Source: Pseudomonas fluorescens
Lineage (GTDB): Bacteria; Pseudomonadota; Gammaproteobacteria; Pseudomonadales; Pseudomonadaceae
Assembly: GCF_004683905.1 (NCBI RefSeq)
Contig: NZ_CP038438.1
Location: 1,488,001 to 1,552,000, forward strand
Direction of reading: 5' to 3'
DNA length: 64,000 nt
The translations under genes and the position numbers were made by a program. The notes beneath the pieces were generated by a model that had not been told where the DNA came from, made no database searches, and saw only the letters and a list, made by a program, of their open reading frames with translations. Position 1 is the first letter of the stretch. The number at the start of each line of letters is the position of its first letter. Positions 7,999 to 15,865 of the stretch are shown piece by piece.

Positions 7999-8744
7999 GC
8001 GGTTGCTCCGTAATTGATCCCAAGCATGGCCATCAGTTCGTGTCTCGTATGCTTCTCGGGGATATGGTAGTCAATCTTGTCGACACCAGCCTTGTAGAGG
8101 CGTCCAGAATTATCAATATGCTTCACAAGCAGATCGACATGCAGGTCTTTGCCAAACTCTAGCTTAAGCGTGTTTACCACGTCACGCGCTGCAAAGTATT
8201 GGTCGACGAAATGCTCCGGTCGAATCCTGCGTCCTTCAACTTCCTCGCGGGCTCTGACAAAGGACCAGTCCAGGCTAGGGTCTTGGTAGACGTAGAGAAT
8301 TTGCACAAATCTCCCTTTGTGGAGGCACCGCTGCACATTTTTCCTTGCGATTTCGATATTCGAAAGTGTTCCATCCAACAGGAAGGATTGCTTTCGATCC
8401 AGAGCCAGATCAATCAGCTTTCCAACCAGAATCGAAACGGCGCCTTGGAAAAGCCAGGCATTGCCACCTTGATAGGCTTCAAATTCATATCTGAGTTCGT
8501 CTGGATCAATTCGCAAGATGGGCGTATCGGAGAAAAGGTTCAGCAGAGCTAATGACGCCTCCGTTTTGCCAGCGCCCGGCGACCCCGCCATGAAAACCGA
8601 AACAGGTTCTTCTTCGGGTGGATACTTGGTTTGCGCCGTGAGCCGCTTGCCAATCGCCTTCTTGTTTGATCGAGCAAACCTGATCGCATCATTCCAGATA
8701 GCCTGCTCTTCCCCCGTCATTCCAGATTTTTTGTTTTCCTGCAC
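7995..8744 (-). CDS. Zeta-toxin family kinase
   Basis: 249 residues from GTG 8744 (AGAGGG nine bases ahead); ATG 8720 is an alternative. Residues 53-61 form a Walker A loop (AGSPGAGKT, Lys60). The strand LRIDPDELRYEF (Asp80, Asp82, Arg85) and LLDGTLS (124 onwards) fit the catalytic and substrate-binding parts of zeta/PezT toxins, and RAREEVEGRRI supplies the lid arginines. Family members phosphorylate UDP-amino sugars and block cell-wall synthesis; some relatives have other substrates. No epsilon-like antitoxin gene lies upstream. The gene is A+T-richer than its flanks and sits 340 bases from tRNA-Gly, consistent with horizontal gain. Confidence 0.85.
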   Translation of the reverse strand: MQENKKSGMTGEEQAIWNDAIRFARSNKKAIGKRLTAQTKYPPEEEPVSVFMAGSPGAGKTEASLALLNLFSDTPILRIDPDELRYEFEAYQGGNAWLFQGAVSILVGKLIDLALDRKQSFLLDGTLSNIEIARKNVQRCLHKGRFVQILYVYQDPSLDWSFVRAREEVEGRRIRPEHFVDQYFAARDVVNTLKLEFGKDLHVDLLVKHIDNSGRLYKAGVDKIDYHIPEKHTRHELMAMLGINYGATA

Positions 8745-9086
8745 TGATGGAAACCCTCTTGAGTGAAAGGTGATTTACCGGCGGTGCTTCGGACTTACCG
8801 AACTGCCGCGCCTTCCAATCAGTCAAAGCCCAAGAGCGGCTCTGCTAATACCGATTGGGAAGCCCATGCATGGGGATCATCCCTTTGAGCAGGCAGCGCT
8901 TCGTCGTTAGTAACGATCAAAGCGTAAAGAGGGCTGGTGCATCTGCAATAAACGGTGTGTTGCATAATGGTTCGGTGCCGACCAAGTAGCCGACATCAAA
9001 TCCCGGACACAAAAAAACCGGCCCTGTAGGCCGGTTTTTTCTGTTCCTGCATCCCCCGTCATAACACGACGTGGGACCTGATTGAG
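8745..9086. other. Intergenic stretch between zeta toxin and tRNA-Gly
   Basis: No convincing gene. It holds the tRNA-Gly terminator (9011-9040) and presumably the zeta promoter, which I could not place with confidence. No direct repeat of the tRNA 3' end was seen here. Confidence 0.5.
9011..9040 (-). terminator. Terminator of tRNA-Gly
   Basis: Read on the minus strand: A-run, stem AACCGGCC / GGCCGGTT with a five-base loop, then a T-run. It lies 47 bases after the tRNA 3' end. Confidence 0.85.
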
Positions 9087-9160
9087 TGGAGCGGGTAGAG
9101 GGAATCGAACCCTCAACTAAAGCTTGGGAAGCTTTCGTTTTGCCACTAAACTATACCCGC
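9087..9160 (-). tRNA. tRNA-Gly (anticodon CCC)
   Basis: 74 bases including encoded CCA (bases 9089-9087). Acceptor GCGGGTA / TACCCGC, D arm GTTT..AAAC, anticodon stem AAAGC / GCTTT with loop TTCCCAA giving anticodon CCC, T arm GAGGG-TTCGATT-CCCTC, discriminator T. All stems pair without mismatches that I could see. It decodes GGG. Confidence 0.95.
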
Positions 9161-9319
9161 TCAGAGCGGCTGACTTTGTACCAGAGTCGGGCGCAGATTT
9201 GAAGTTTTTCTTTTGCTCGCAGCGCGTTACAGCATTGAAAACGGTCATTCGCGGGCAAATCTGCAGGGCAATCAATGCTGGTTTTTCAACCCCACAGACT
9301 CGCTCGCGACGACGCTTTT

Positions 9320-10204
9320 TCAAATGGCCAATGCATGGTGATCCTGAACGAACGCGTAACGCGTTCGGCTCGACTGCGGTGAGGGTTTCAGGAAACCGAG
9401 CAAGGCGTTCTGGCTATCGCGGCATGCAGCCTTGTGTTCCATGTCGAGGAAGTGGCCGGTGGCCTGCAGCGTGGTGAAGGTGCTGTGCGCCACATGGTTG
9501 CCGAATATCCGGGCGTCTTCGGCGGCGGTGTATTCATCCCATTCGCCGTTGAGGAACAGCACCGGCACGTTGATCTTTTTCGCCGCATTCAAATAGCACT
9601 GGCGATCGCTGTGCAGCACGTCACTGATGTGGAAGTGCATCTGCCCGTATTCGTGCTCGGCCAGGCTGCTGACGTGGCGATAGTTGAAGCGCTTGAACAG
9701 TGACGGCAGGTGTTTGCCGATAGTGCTGTTGACCAGGTGCCCGACGCGGTCGCCGTCGCGCTGGCCGAGGTAATCGACACCGCGCTCCAGGTAATCAAGC
9801 ATGTGTGCGTTGATCACCGGCGAGAACGAGCTGATCACGGCTTTCTCGATACGCCGCGGCTGGTGTGACAGGGCAACCAGGGTGGCTGCGCCGCCCCAGG
9901 AAAACGACAGCACGTGTTCGGCGCCGAAGTGGTCGATCAGCTCCAGCAGGATCTGCCCTTCGACTTCCTTGGTCAGATGTTTCTCGTGACGGTTGTGGAT
10001 TTTCGACCTGCCCGCGTAGGGCTGGTCGTAGCAAACCACGTTGAATTGCGGGTGCAGGTTTTTCACAGTCTGTGCAAACGACGCAGTCGTGGCCATCGAG
10101 CCGTTGACCAGGATGATGGTCTTTTCTGCGGCGTCTGCGCGATAGAACTCCGTGTAAACCCGATACTGACCCTGTATATCCAGCACAGCGATTTCTGGCC
10201 TCAT
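9320..10204 (-). CDS. phaG: PhaG: 3-hydroxyacyl-ACP thioesterase/transacylase for PHA synthesis
   Basis: 294 residues from ATG 10204; the start reproduces the MRPEIAVLDIQGQYRVYTEF opening I recall for P. putida PhaG. An alpha/beta hydrolase of the RhlA/PhaG group that links de novo fatty acid synthesis to medium-chain polyhydroxyalkanoates by releasing (R)-3-hydroxyacyl chains from ACP. The triad is visible: Ser102 in SFSWGG, Asp223 in GEWDEYT, His251 in TGHFLDME. The VNGSMATTASFAQT and FKRFNYRHVSSLAEHEY segments favour PhaG over RhlA, and the HALAI ending also fits. As usual in pseudomonads it is not linked to the phaC genes. Confidence 0.92.
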   Translation of the reverse strand: MRPEIAVLDIQGQYRVYTEFYRADAAEKTIILVNGSMATTASFAQTVKNLHPQFNVVCYDQPYAGRSKIHNRHEKHLTKEVEGQILLELIDHFGAEHVLSFSWGGAATLVALSHQPRRIEKAVISSFSPVINAHMLDYLERGVDYLGQRDGDRVGHLVNSTIGKHLPSLFKRFNYRHVSSLAEHEYGQMHFHISDVLHSDRQCYLNAAKKINVPVLFLNGEWDEYTAAEDARIFGNHVAHSTFTTLQATGHFLDMEHKAACRDSQNALLGFLKPSPQSSRTRYAFVQDHHALAI

Positions 10205-10520
10205 GTCATAAGACTCCTGGCAAGCAAGCGGGTATGCGCGCAAATAGAGATTGCACGAGCTTTGTGACAGGTAGGCATACGCCTGGAATTTGCTTGGCCC
10301 ATGTCGATCCATGACTGCGGTCGACGGGTGTTGTTATTGGCGGGCAGTCTGCCGGCTGAGGCGCAACCCAGAGGGCTGACGACCGGCAAAAAGTTTCTTA
10401 GAGGTATGGTGTGACTAATCGGTCACAATTTGGCCGACGTCCTGATTCAAGCAGTGGGAAAGGGATCGCGCAAGTGCCTTTGGTAAATTGTTCGACAACT
10501 TCTGCTGAGCGGTCGCCGGC
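10205..10520. other. phaG upstream region
   Basis: About 316 bases between rsuA and phaG without a supported gene. The only structure noticed is the dyad at 10410-10427; the phaG promoter should lie here. Confidence 0.45.
10410..10427. promoter_or_regulatory. Dyad TGTGAC-N6-GTCACA upstream of phaG
   Basis: Perfect 6-bp inverted repeat around a six-base spacer, TGTGACTAATCGGTCACA. The half-sites recall CRP/Vfr boxes (TGTGA ... TCACA) but the gap between those pentamers is 8 rather than 6, so Vfr binding is doubtful. It could be an operator for phaG about 210 bases downstream on the minus strand. Confidence 0.3.
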
Positions 10521-11213
10521 TTAGAACAAATGGATCTCTTCGGTGCGCAAAGCGCGGTACTCGCCCGGTTTTAGCGCGTTATCCAGCGACAGCGGGCCCA
10601 TGGATTCGCGGTGAAGGCGCAACACTTTGTTGTTGAAGTGACCAAACATGCGCTTCACCTGATGGTAGCGACCCTCGACGATGCTCAGGCGCGCCACTCG
10701 CGGGCCGAGTACATCGAGTTGCGCCGGTTGCGTGGTCAGGTTTTCGAAGGCGAAGTAGATGCCCTCGGCAAACGTGACTGCATACTCCGGCCCGATCTCC
10801 TGTTCGGTCTCGACGTAATAGACCTTCGGCAGTTTGGTCTGCGGTTGGGTCAGCCGTCGCGACCAGCCGCCATCGTTGGTGATCAGCATCAGCCCGGTGG
10901 TGTTGAAGTCGAGGCGACCGGCGATGTGCAGGTCGTCCTTGTCCGGTTCATCGATCAGATCAAGCACGGTCGGGTGCTGCGGATCGCGAGTGGCACTGAC
11001 GCACCCCGGCGGCTTGTGCAGCATGAAGTAGCGTGCCGGTTTGCCGAGTTGCAAGACTTCTTCGTCGACTTCGACGCGGCTGAATTCCAACACTTCGCTG
11101 TGCGGGTCGCTGACGACTTTTCCGTCGATCCGCACGCGCTTTTCCACCAGCAACAGGCGAACCTGCTGACGGTTGTAGCGGGGCAGGTTGCTGAGGAAAC
11201 GGTCGACGCGCAT
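10521..11213 (-). CDS. rsuA: 16S rRNA pseudouridine(516) synthase RsuA
   Basis: 230 residues. An N-terminal S4 RNA-binding domain (about 1-58: MRVDRFLSNLPRYNRQQVRLL ... VRIDGKVV) precedes the RsuA-type synthase domain. The catalytic aspartate is Asp102 in HIAGRLDFNTTGLMLITND, the same number as in E. coli RsuA. The EGRYHQVKRMFGHFNNKVLRLHR segment is the conserved C-terminal motif. Length equals the RsuA norm (231), favouring uridine-516 of 16S rRNA over the longer RluB/RluE relatives. Confidence 0.9.
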   Translation of the reverse strand: MRVDRFLSNLPRYNRQQVRLLLVEKRVRIDGKVVSDPHSEVLEFSRVEVDEEVLQLGKPARYFMLHKPPGCVSATRDPQHPTVLDLIDEPDKDDLHIAGRLDFNTTGLMLITNDGGWSRRLTQPQTKLPKVYYVETEQEIGPEYAVTFAEGIYFAFENLTTQPAQLDVLGPRVARLSIVEGRYHQVKRMFGHFNNKVLRLHRESMGPLSLDNALKPGEYRALRTEEIHLF

Positions 11214-11246
11214 GGTCAGGAATCGGCGGATAAAGGGCCGCGTATC

Positions 11247-11477
11247 TTACGGGATCGGCCGCGCCGCTGCTTGCAGTTGCGCCTCGACCTGCGCGCAGCG
11301 CGGGCACAGACAGGATTGATTGCGCAGCGCTGCGGGCAAGGCTTCAAGCACTGCCGGATCGATGCTCACGGCATAGCACCAGCAGGCCTGGTCGGCGGTG
11401 CGCGGGTCAGCCAGGGTGCAGTCGTTGCGCGCGCCGCAGGCCGGGCAGAGGTCGGGTTTGATGTCGGAATCAGGCAT
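11247..11477 (-). CDS. Cysteine-rich CWC family protein
   Basis: 76 residues from ATG 11477. Three cysteine pairs are visible: CPACGARNDC, CWCYAVSI and CLCPRCAQ, the pattern of the small cysteine-rich CWC family found after rsuA-like genes in pseudomonads. Probably a zinc-binding protein; function unknown. It ends 34 bases before rsuA and is likely cotranscribed with it. No strong ribosome site precedes the ATG. Confidence 0.75.
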   Translation of the reverse strand: MPDSDIKPDLCPACGARNDCTLADPRTADQACWCYAVSIDPAVLEALPAALRNQSCLCPRCAQVEAQLQAAARPIP

Positions 11478-11850
11478 AGGACGAGTAAGGCATTTCCACG
11501 CAATTGCGGTTACGGCCAGTTTGTCTGGCCTGCTACATCGCATGATCGGCCCGAGACAGCAGGGTATGCAAGGTGTCATCAGCACGTACGGTGGTGGCAC
11601 CGATGTATTCCTGGGCATTACGCAGGGCAACAGTGGGAGCGGGCTTGCTCGCGAAGGCGTCCTGTCAGTCAGTGATTCATCACTGACCCACCGCTTTCGC
11701 GAGCAAGCCCGCTCCCACAGAGGATTTTCAGTGTGACTGACACCGCTGATCTGAAGCCTTTGCGCGCCCGGCACTTGCCCCGGACCTGACAGTCAAAACT
11801 GTGTCGGCTGCGCTGTCCTGCTGCGGCCGTGGGTCTTTCAGGAGGCCGTC
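11478..11850. other. Intergenic stretch with one REPIN
   Basis: Between the CWC gene and the divergent lipoprotein gene. Apart from the REPIN at 11633-11718 nothing gene-like is supported. A short AGGAGGCCGTC ribosome site for the lipoprotein lies at the right end. Confidence 0.5.
11633..11718. repeat. REPIN (paired REP), GTGGGAGCGGGCTTGC type
   Basis: Perfect 23-base arms at 11633-11655 and 11696-11718 in inverted orientation around a 40-base spacer that contains its own short dyad (CAGTCAGTGA / TCACTGA). Typical mobilised REP doublet of P. fluorescens genomes. Confidence 0.9.
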
Positions 11851-12129
11851 ATGGGTATTTCAAAACTGTTACGTCGAGTGCTGCTGGGAGCGGTGCTCGG
11901 TTCAGGCCTGTCCGGGTGTTATTACTATGCCGGTCCCTACGATACTTATCCCGCCACGTCTTATTATCCAGGGTATTACTCGCCGTATTACTACGGCGGA
12001 TATTACGGACCGCGTTACTACGGCGGTGCTCATTATTACTACGGCGGCTACGGCTACCGCGGCGGTTACGGACGCGGTTATCACGGCGGCGGCTATCACG
12101 GCGGCGGCTATCACGGTGGGCACCACTGA
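11851..12129 (+). CDS. Tyr/Gly-rich lipoprotein 1
   Basis: 92 residues, ATG 11851 after AGGAGGCCGTC. Lipoprotein signal with lipobox LSGC (Cys23). The mature part is low-complexity: YYYAGPYDTYP, many YYG and YYGGY units, then three GGGYH repeats ending HGGHH. Such composition suggests an outer-membrane-attached, disordered or metal-binding (His-rich tail) protein; no function is known to me. Forms a pair with the lipoprotein at 12309, which has the same AGGAGG(C)CG site and similar aromatic repeats. Confidence 0.75.
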   Translation: MGISKLLRRVLLGAVLGSGLSGCYYYAGPYDTYPATSYYPGYYSPYYYGGYYGPRYYGGAHYYYGGYGYRGGYGRGYHGGGYHGGGYHGGHH

Positions 12130-12308
12130 TCGGCGGCTGAATGACAGTGGTTTCCAAATGAACAGGATTTCATCAATCACATGTTTCAACTTGTTACGGA
12201 AGCGCACCAGATTCGGAAAACGCTGTCAGATGTTTCGTCAGTCACCGAATAAACGACTGATGCCTGCCAGCGTCGCTGGTGTGGCTACCCGCGGTCCAGG
12301 AGGCCGCC

Positions 12309-12707
12309 ATGTATCGACGAATTCTTCTACTTGCTGCGATGATGTTTTCCGTTGCCGGTTGCGCTCCCTACTCCTACGCAGACAGTTATTACAGCTCGGA
12401 GGTCTACACCTCACCCGCTCCGGCGTACTACAACACTGGCGGCACCTATTACAGCGGCGGCAGCACCTATTACTCGGCCCCGCGCTACTACCAGGCGGCC
12501 CCGCGTTACTACCAACCGGCTCCGCGTTACTACTCGGCGCCGCGTTACTACCAGCCAGCGCCACGCTACTACGAGAGCCGCCGCTGGCACGACAACGATC
12601 GCGGGCGCTGGGACGGGCACCGTGGTGGGGGTTGGGATCGTGACCGGGGTGGCCGTGATCATCACGGTAACCGCGGTGATCACGGCGGGCGAGGCGGTCG
12701 CTGGTAA
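12309..12707 (+). CDS. Tyr/Pro-repeat lipoprotein 2
   Basis: 132 residues from ATG 12309, with AGGAGGCCGCC directly ahead (an upstream extension to 12279 lacks a site). Lipobox VAGC (Cys18). Residues about 55-88 are tandem repeats of a six- or seven-residue unit, APRYYQ/S, at least five copies. The C-terminus is rich in Arg, Gly, Asp and His (RGGGWDRDRGGRDHHGNRGD). Low complexity prevents homology calls. Likely anchored in the outer membrane; a role in envelope structure is speculation. A terminator follows. Confidence 0.75.
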   Translation: MYRRILLLAAMMFSVAGCAPYSYADSYYSSEVYTSPAPAYYNTGGTYYSGGSTYYSAPRYYQAAPRYYQPAPRYYSAPRYYQPAPRYYESRRWHDNDRGRWDGHRGGGWDRDRGGRDHHGNRGDHGGRGGRW

Positions 12708-12715
12708 TCATCCAC

Positions 12716-12751
12716 AAACAAAAAAGCGGCGCATTGAGCGCCGCTTTTTTT
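12716..12751 (+). terminator. Rho-independent terminator after lipoprotein 2
   Basis: Stem AAAAAGCGGCGC / GCGCCGCTTTTT (12721-12732, 12738-12749), loop ATTGA, then T-run. It can also serve the convergent enoyl-CoA hydratase-like gene. Confidence 0.9.
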
Positions 12752-12773
12752 GTGCCTGCGATTTACCGGGCGT

Positions 12774-13886
12774 TCAGTATTGCGTCAGATCCGCCAACGG
12801 ATGCCGACCTTCCCAGACCTTGTGAAAATGCGCCTCGACCACCGCGTCCGGGACGTTATTGATGTCCGGCCAATGCCAGTGCGGTTTCTGATCCTTGTCG
12901 ATCAATCGCGCCCGTACCCCTTCGCTGAATTCCGGGTGCCGACAGCAATTGAGGCTCAGTGTGTATTCCATCTGAAACACTTCGGCCAGCGACAGATACC
13001 GGGCGCGGAGGATTTGTTCCCAGACCAGATGCGCGGTCAGCGGTGAGCCTTCGCTCAGGGTTTTCGCGGCGCGGGCGATCAGCGGGTCGCTGCTGTCGCG
13101 TTGCAGGCTGATGGCTTTCCAGGCACAGGTGACGTCGCTGACGTCGAGCAGTTCATCGATCTGTTGGCGCCGCGGAAGCCATTGCGCCTCGGGCATCTGC
13201 CCGACGGCTTCCTGTTGCAGGGCCTTGAACAGACTGTTGAGCTGCATATCGGTCTGTTCCTGCCAGTTGAGTTGCAGCAGGCCTTCGATCAGCTGCGGTT
13301 GCTGCTCTTCAAGCAGGAAACGGTCGGCCAGATCCAGATCGATCGCATCGCGGCCGTTCATGTGTGCACCCGTCAGACCGAGGAACAAGCCGAGCTTGCC
13401 CGGCAACCGTGACAAAAACCAACTGGCCCCGACGTCCGGATACAGACCGATGGTGATCTCCGGCATCGCCAGGCGACTGCTCGGCGTGACGATCCGCGTG
13501 CTCGCGCCTTGCAACAGGCCCATGCCGCCGCCGAGCACGTAACCGTGGCCCCAGCAGACCAGCGGTTTGGGGTAGGTGTGCAAGCTGTAGTCCAGGTGAT
13601 ACTCGGCGGCGAAAAACTGCGCCGCCAGTGGCGGGACTTCACCGGGGTGGGTCCGGCAGGCCTCCACCAGGCTGCGCACTTCGCCGCCGGCGCAGAACGC
13701 CTTGGCGCCGTTGCCGCGCAACAGCACGCAGACGATTTGTGGGTCCTTGGCCCAGGTGTTCAGTTTGTCGCTCAGGGCGTTGATCATCGGCAAGGACAGC
13801 GCGTTGAGCGACTTTTCAGCATCCAGGCTGGCGATCCCGAGGCGGGCGCCGTCGGTGCCGGTGAGTTCTTCGAAGTGCAGATTCAT
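12774..13886 (-). CDS. 3-hydroxyisobutyryl-CoA hydrolase-like crotonase
   Basis: 370 residues, crotonase superfamily, longer than ordinary enoyl-CoA hydratases (~260) and close to 3-hydroxyisobutyryl-CoA hydrolases of valine breakdown. Oxyanion-hole segments AKAFCAGGEVRSL (about 61-73) and GYVLGGGMGL (about 115-124) are present. The acidic residues in LAMPEITIGLYPDVGASWFLSR match the HIBCH signature (PE-xIG-xPDVG-xxxL). The long C-terminal part with QILRARYLSLAEVFQMEYTLS is also typical. Substrate not certain: related pseudomonad crotonases act on other acyl-CoAs. Monocistronic. Confidence 0.82.
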   Translation of the reverse strand: MNLHFEELTGTDGARLGIASLDAEKSLNALSLPMINALSDKLNTWAKDPQIVCVLLRGNGAKAFCAGGEVRSLVEACRTHPGEVPPLAAQFFAAEYHLDYSLHTYPKPLVCWGHGYVLGGGMGLLQGASTRIVTPSSRLAMPEITIGLYPDVGASWFLSRLPGKLGLFLGLTGAHMNGRDAIDLDLADRFLLEEQQPQLIEGLLQLNWQEQTDMQLNSLFKALQQEAVGQMPEAQWLPRRQQIDELLDVSDVTCAWKAISLQRDSSDPLIARAAKTLSEGSPLTAHLVWEQILRARYLSLAEVFQMEYTLSLNCCRHPEFSEGVRARLIDKDQKPHWHWPDINNVPDAVVEAHFHKVWEGRHPLADLTQY

Positions 13887-14018
13887 CGTGACCTCGATCG
13901 GGAATTTGAACGATCAGTATGATCGCTGTGTGGGAAAGTGCCGGATCTGTGTCAGATCAATTGACAAGCGTGGTCGGCTTTCCTAGGGTTCGCCCCATTG
14001 TTTTTGCCGGGTATGACC

Positions 14019-14711
14019 ATGACTGCTGACGACCGTATCAAACTCGAACCGAGCTGGAAGGAGGCACTGCGTGCTGAATTCGACCAGCCTTATATGGCAG
14101 AGTTGCGCAATTTTCTGCAGCAGGAGCGGGCGGCCGGCAAGGAAATCTACCCGCCGGGCCCGCTGATTTTCAACGCGCTGAATTCGACTCCGCTGGATAA
14201 AGTCAAAGTGGTGATCCTCGGCCAGGACCCGTATCACGGCCCGGGCCAGGCCCATGGCTTGTGCTTCTCGGTGCAACCGGGCGTGCCGGCGCCGCCGTCG
14301 CTGGTCAATATCTACAAAGAGTTAAAGCGCGACTTGAACATCGACATTCCCAACCACGGCTACCTGCAGAGCTGGGCCGATCAGGGCGTGTTGATGCTCA
14401 ACACCACCATGACCGTCGAGCGGGCCAATGCCAACGCGCACAAGGACAAGGGCTGGCAGTTCTTCACCGACCGGATCATTGAAGTGGTCAGCGAACGCCA
14501 GCCGCATCTGGTGTTCATGCTGTGGGGCGCGCATGCGCAGAGCAAGCAGAAGCTGATCGATGCGACCAAGCACCTGGTGCTGACGTCGGTGCATCCGTCG
14601 CCGTTGTCGGCTTATCGTGGCTTCCTCGGCTGCGGGCATTTCAGCCGGACCAACAAGTTTCTCGAGCAAAATGGCGAAGCGCCGATCGAGTGGCGGCTGC
14701 CGCCGATTTGA
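14019..14711 (+). CDS. ung: Uracil-DNA glycosylase
   Basis: 230 residues from ATG 14019 (ATG 14013 in frame two codons earlier is possible; no clear ribosome site separates them). Family 1 UDG that removes uracil from DNA. The water-activating loop GQDPYHG has Asp70, and the leucine/DNA-intercalation loop [11 protein letters not shown] carries the catalytic His near residue 193. LNTTMTVE and [13 protein letters not shown] are also conserved. Length matches P. aeruginosa Ung. Followed by a REPIN. Confidence 0.95.
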   Translation: MTADDRIKLEPSWKEALRAEFDQPYMAELRNFLQQERAAGKEIYPPGPLIFNALNSTPLDKVKVVILGQDPYHGPGQAHGLCFSVQPGVPAPPSLVNIYKELKRDLNIDIPNHGYLQSWADQGVLMLNTTMTVERANANAHKDKGWQFFTDRIIEVVSERQPHLVFMLWGAHAQSKQKLIDATKHLVLTSVHPSPLSAYRGFLGCGHFSRTNKFLEQNGEAPIEWRLPPI

Positions 14712-14732
14712 TCGGCTGACCGGACCGGCCCC

Positions 14733-14807
14733 TTCGCGAGCAAGCCCGCTCCCACATTGGTTTTGCGGCATGCACATAACCAATGTGGGAGCGGGCTTGC
14801 TCGCGAA
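14733..14807. repeat. REPIN, GTGGGAGCGGGCTTGC type
   Basis: Inverted arms 14733-14755 and 14785-14807; the dyad extends inward (CCAATGTGGGAGC / GCTCCCACATTGG). It lies between convergent ung and the AbrB-like gene and can form a long hairpin on either transcript. Confidence 0.9.
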
Positions 14808-14830
14808 GAAGGCAACTCGGTCTATCGGTG

Positions 14831-15865
14831 TTACTCGGGATTACGGTTCCAATACTTGAACAACGGCTCCGCCAGAAACAGCACAAACAGCAGCCGCATC
14901 ACCTGCATCGCCGTCACCAGCGGCACCGACAGTTGCAGGGTCTCCGCCGTCAGGCTCATCTCGGCGATGCCGCCGGGCATCATGCCCAACGTCAGCGAAC
15001 GCAGATCCAGATGGGTCAGCGCACTCAAGCCCAAAGCCGCCAATGTCGCGATCAACATGGTCAGCGCCGTGCCGATCAGCGTACGGCCCATGAATGACGG
15101 CGCGCGGCGGAAGAACTGTCGGTTGAAGTGACAGCCCAGGCCGCTGCCGATCAGCCACTGGCCGATCTGGCTTCCACCGTCCGGCAGGCCGATGTGCAAA
15201 TCCCAGGCAATGCTCACCGTGGCACTGACCAGCAGCGGCCCGAACAGCCACGGATTGGGCTGACGCAAACGCTGCCAGAGCCAGGCGAGCAGGGCGCCCG
15301 TGGGAAACAGAATCGCCAGCCAGCGCCAATCGACGTTGCCGGCGTGGGAAATCGGCGTGCCGTCGCCCAGCAGATACTTGAACGCGGCCGGCACGCACAG
15401 CACCACCACCAGCACCCGCAGACTCTGCCCCGCCGCGACATGACTGAGCAGCGCGCCATTGCGCGCGCCGAGGTTAACCATCTCCCCGGAGCCGCCGGGC
15501 ATGCTCGAGAAAAATGCGGTGGCGCGATCCTCGCCGGTACGGCGCATCAACCATACGCCGACCACCGCCGACAGGCTGGTGACCAGCGCACCGAAGAAGA
15601 TCAAACCGAAATGACTCAGCACCTGCTCCATCACCAACGGGGTGAAGTGCAGGCCGATGCCGATGCCGACAATCCATTGGCCGCATTTACGCCCGCCGGG
15701 GATTTCCGTGAGTTGCCACGGGGTCAGGCAGCGCACGAGGATGATCGCCAGCAACGAGCCGACCATCCACGGCAGCGGCCAGCCGATCTGGCTGGCGATA
15801 AAACCGCCGAGCAGACCGACCAGCGGGGTGGCCCACCAGCTTCTGAGGGAGGAGCGATCAGACAT
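14831..15865 (-). CDS. AbrB-family membrane protein (COG3180-like)
   Basis: 344 residues from ATG 15865, whose start overlaps the end of tctA by 8 bases, so it is translationally coupled to the tripartite tricarboxylate transporter. About ten membrane segments; two halves each contain a conserved PGG motif (SSMPGGSGEMVNLGARNG and LGMMPGGIAEMSLTAETL), the hallmark of the AbrB duplication family once annotated as ammonia monooxygenase-associated. Transport function is undefined. Its position after tctA suggests a role in uptake or regulation of the same substrates; this is inference. Confidence 0.82.
   Translation of the reverse strand: MSDRSSLRSWWATPLVGLLGGFIASQIGWPLPWMVGSLLAIILVRCLTPWQLTEIPGGRKCGQWIVGIGIGLHFTPLVMEQVLSHFGLIFFGALVTSLSAVVGVWLMRRTGEDRATAFFSSMPGGSGEMVNLGARNGALLSHVAAGQSLRVLVVVLCVPAAFKYLLGDGTPISHAGNVDWRWLAILFPTGALLAWLWQRLRQPNPWLFGPLLVSATVSIAWDLHIGLPDGGSQIGQWLIGSGLGCHFNRQFFRRAPSFMGRTLIGTALTMLIATLAALGLSALTHLDLRSLTLGMMPGGIAEMSLTAETLQLSVPLVTAMQVMRLLFVLFLAEPLFKYWNRNPE

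Noticed and set aside
10410..10427. Vfr/CRP binding site
   Set aside because: The TGTGA and TCACA pentamers are 8 bases apart instead of 6; kept only as an unassigned dyad.
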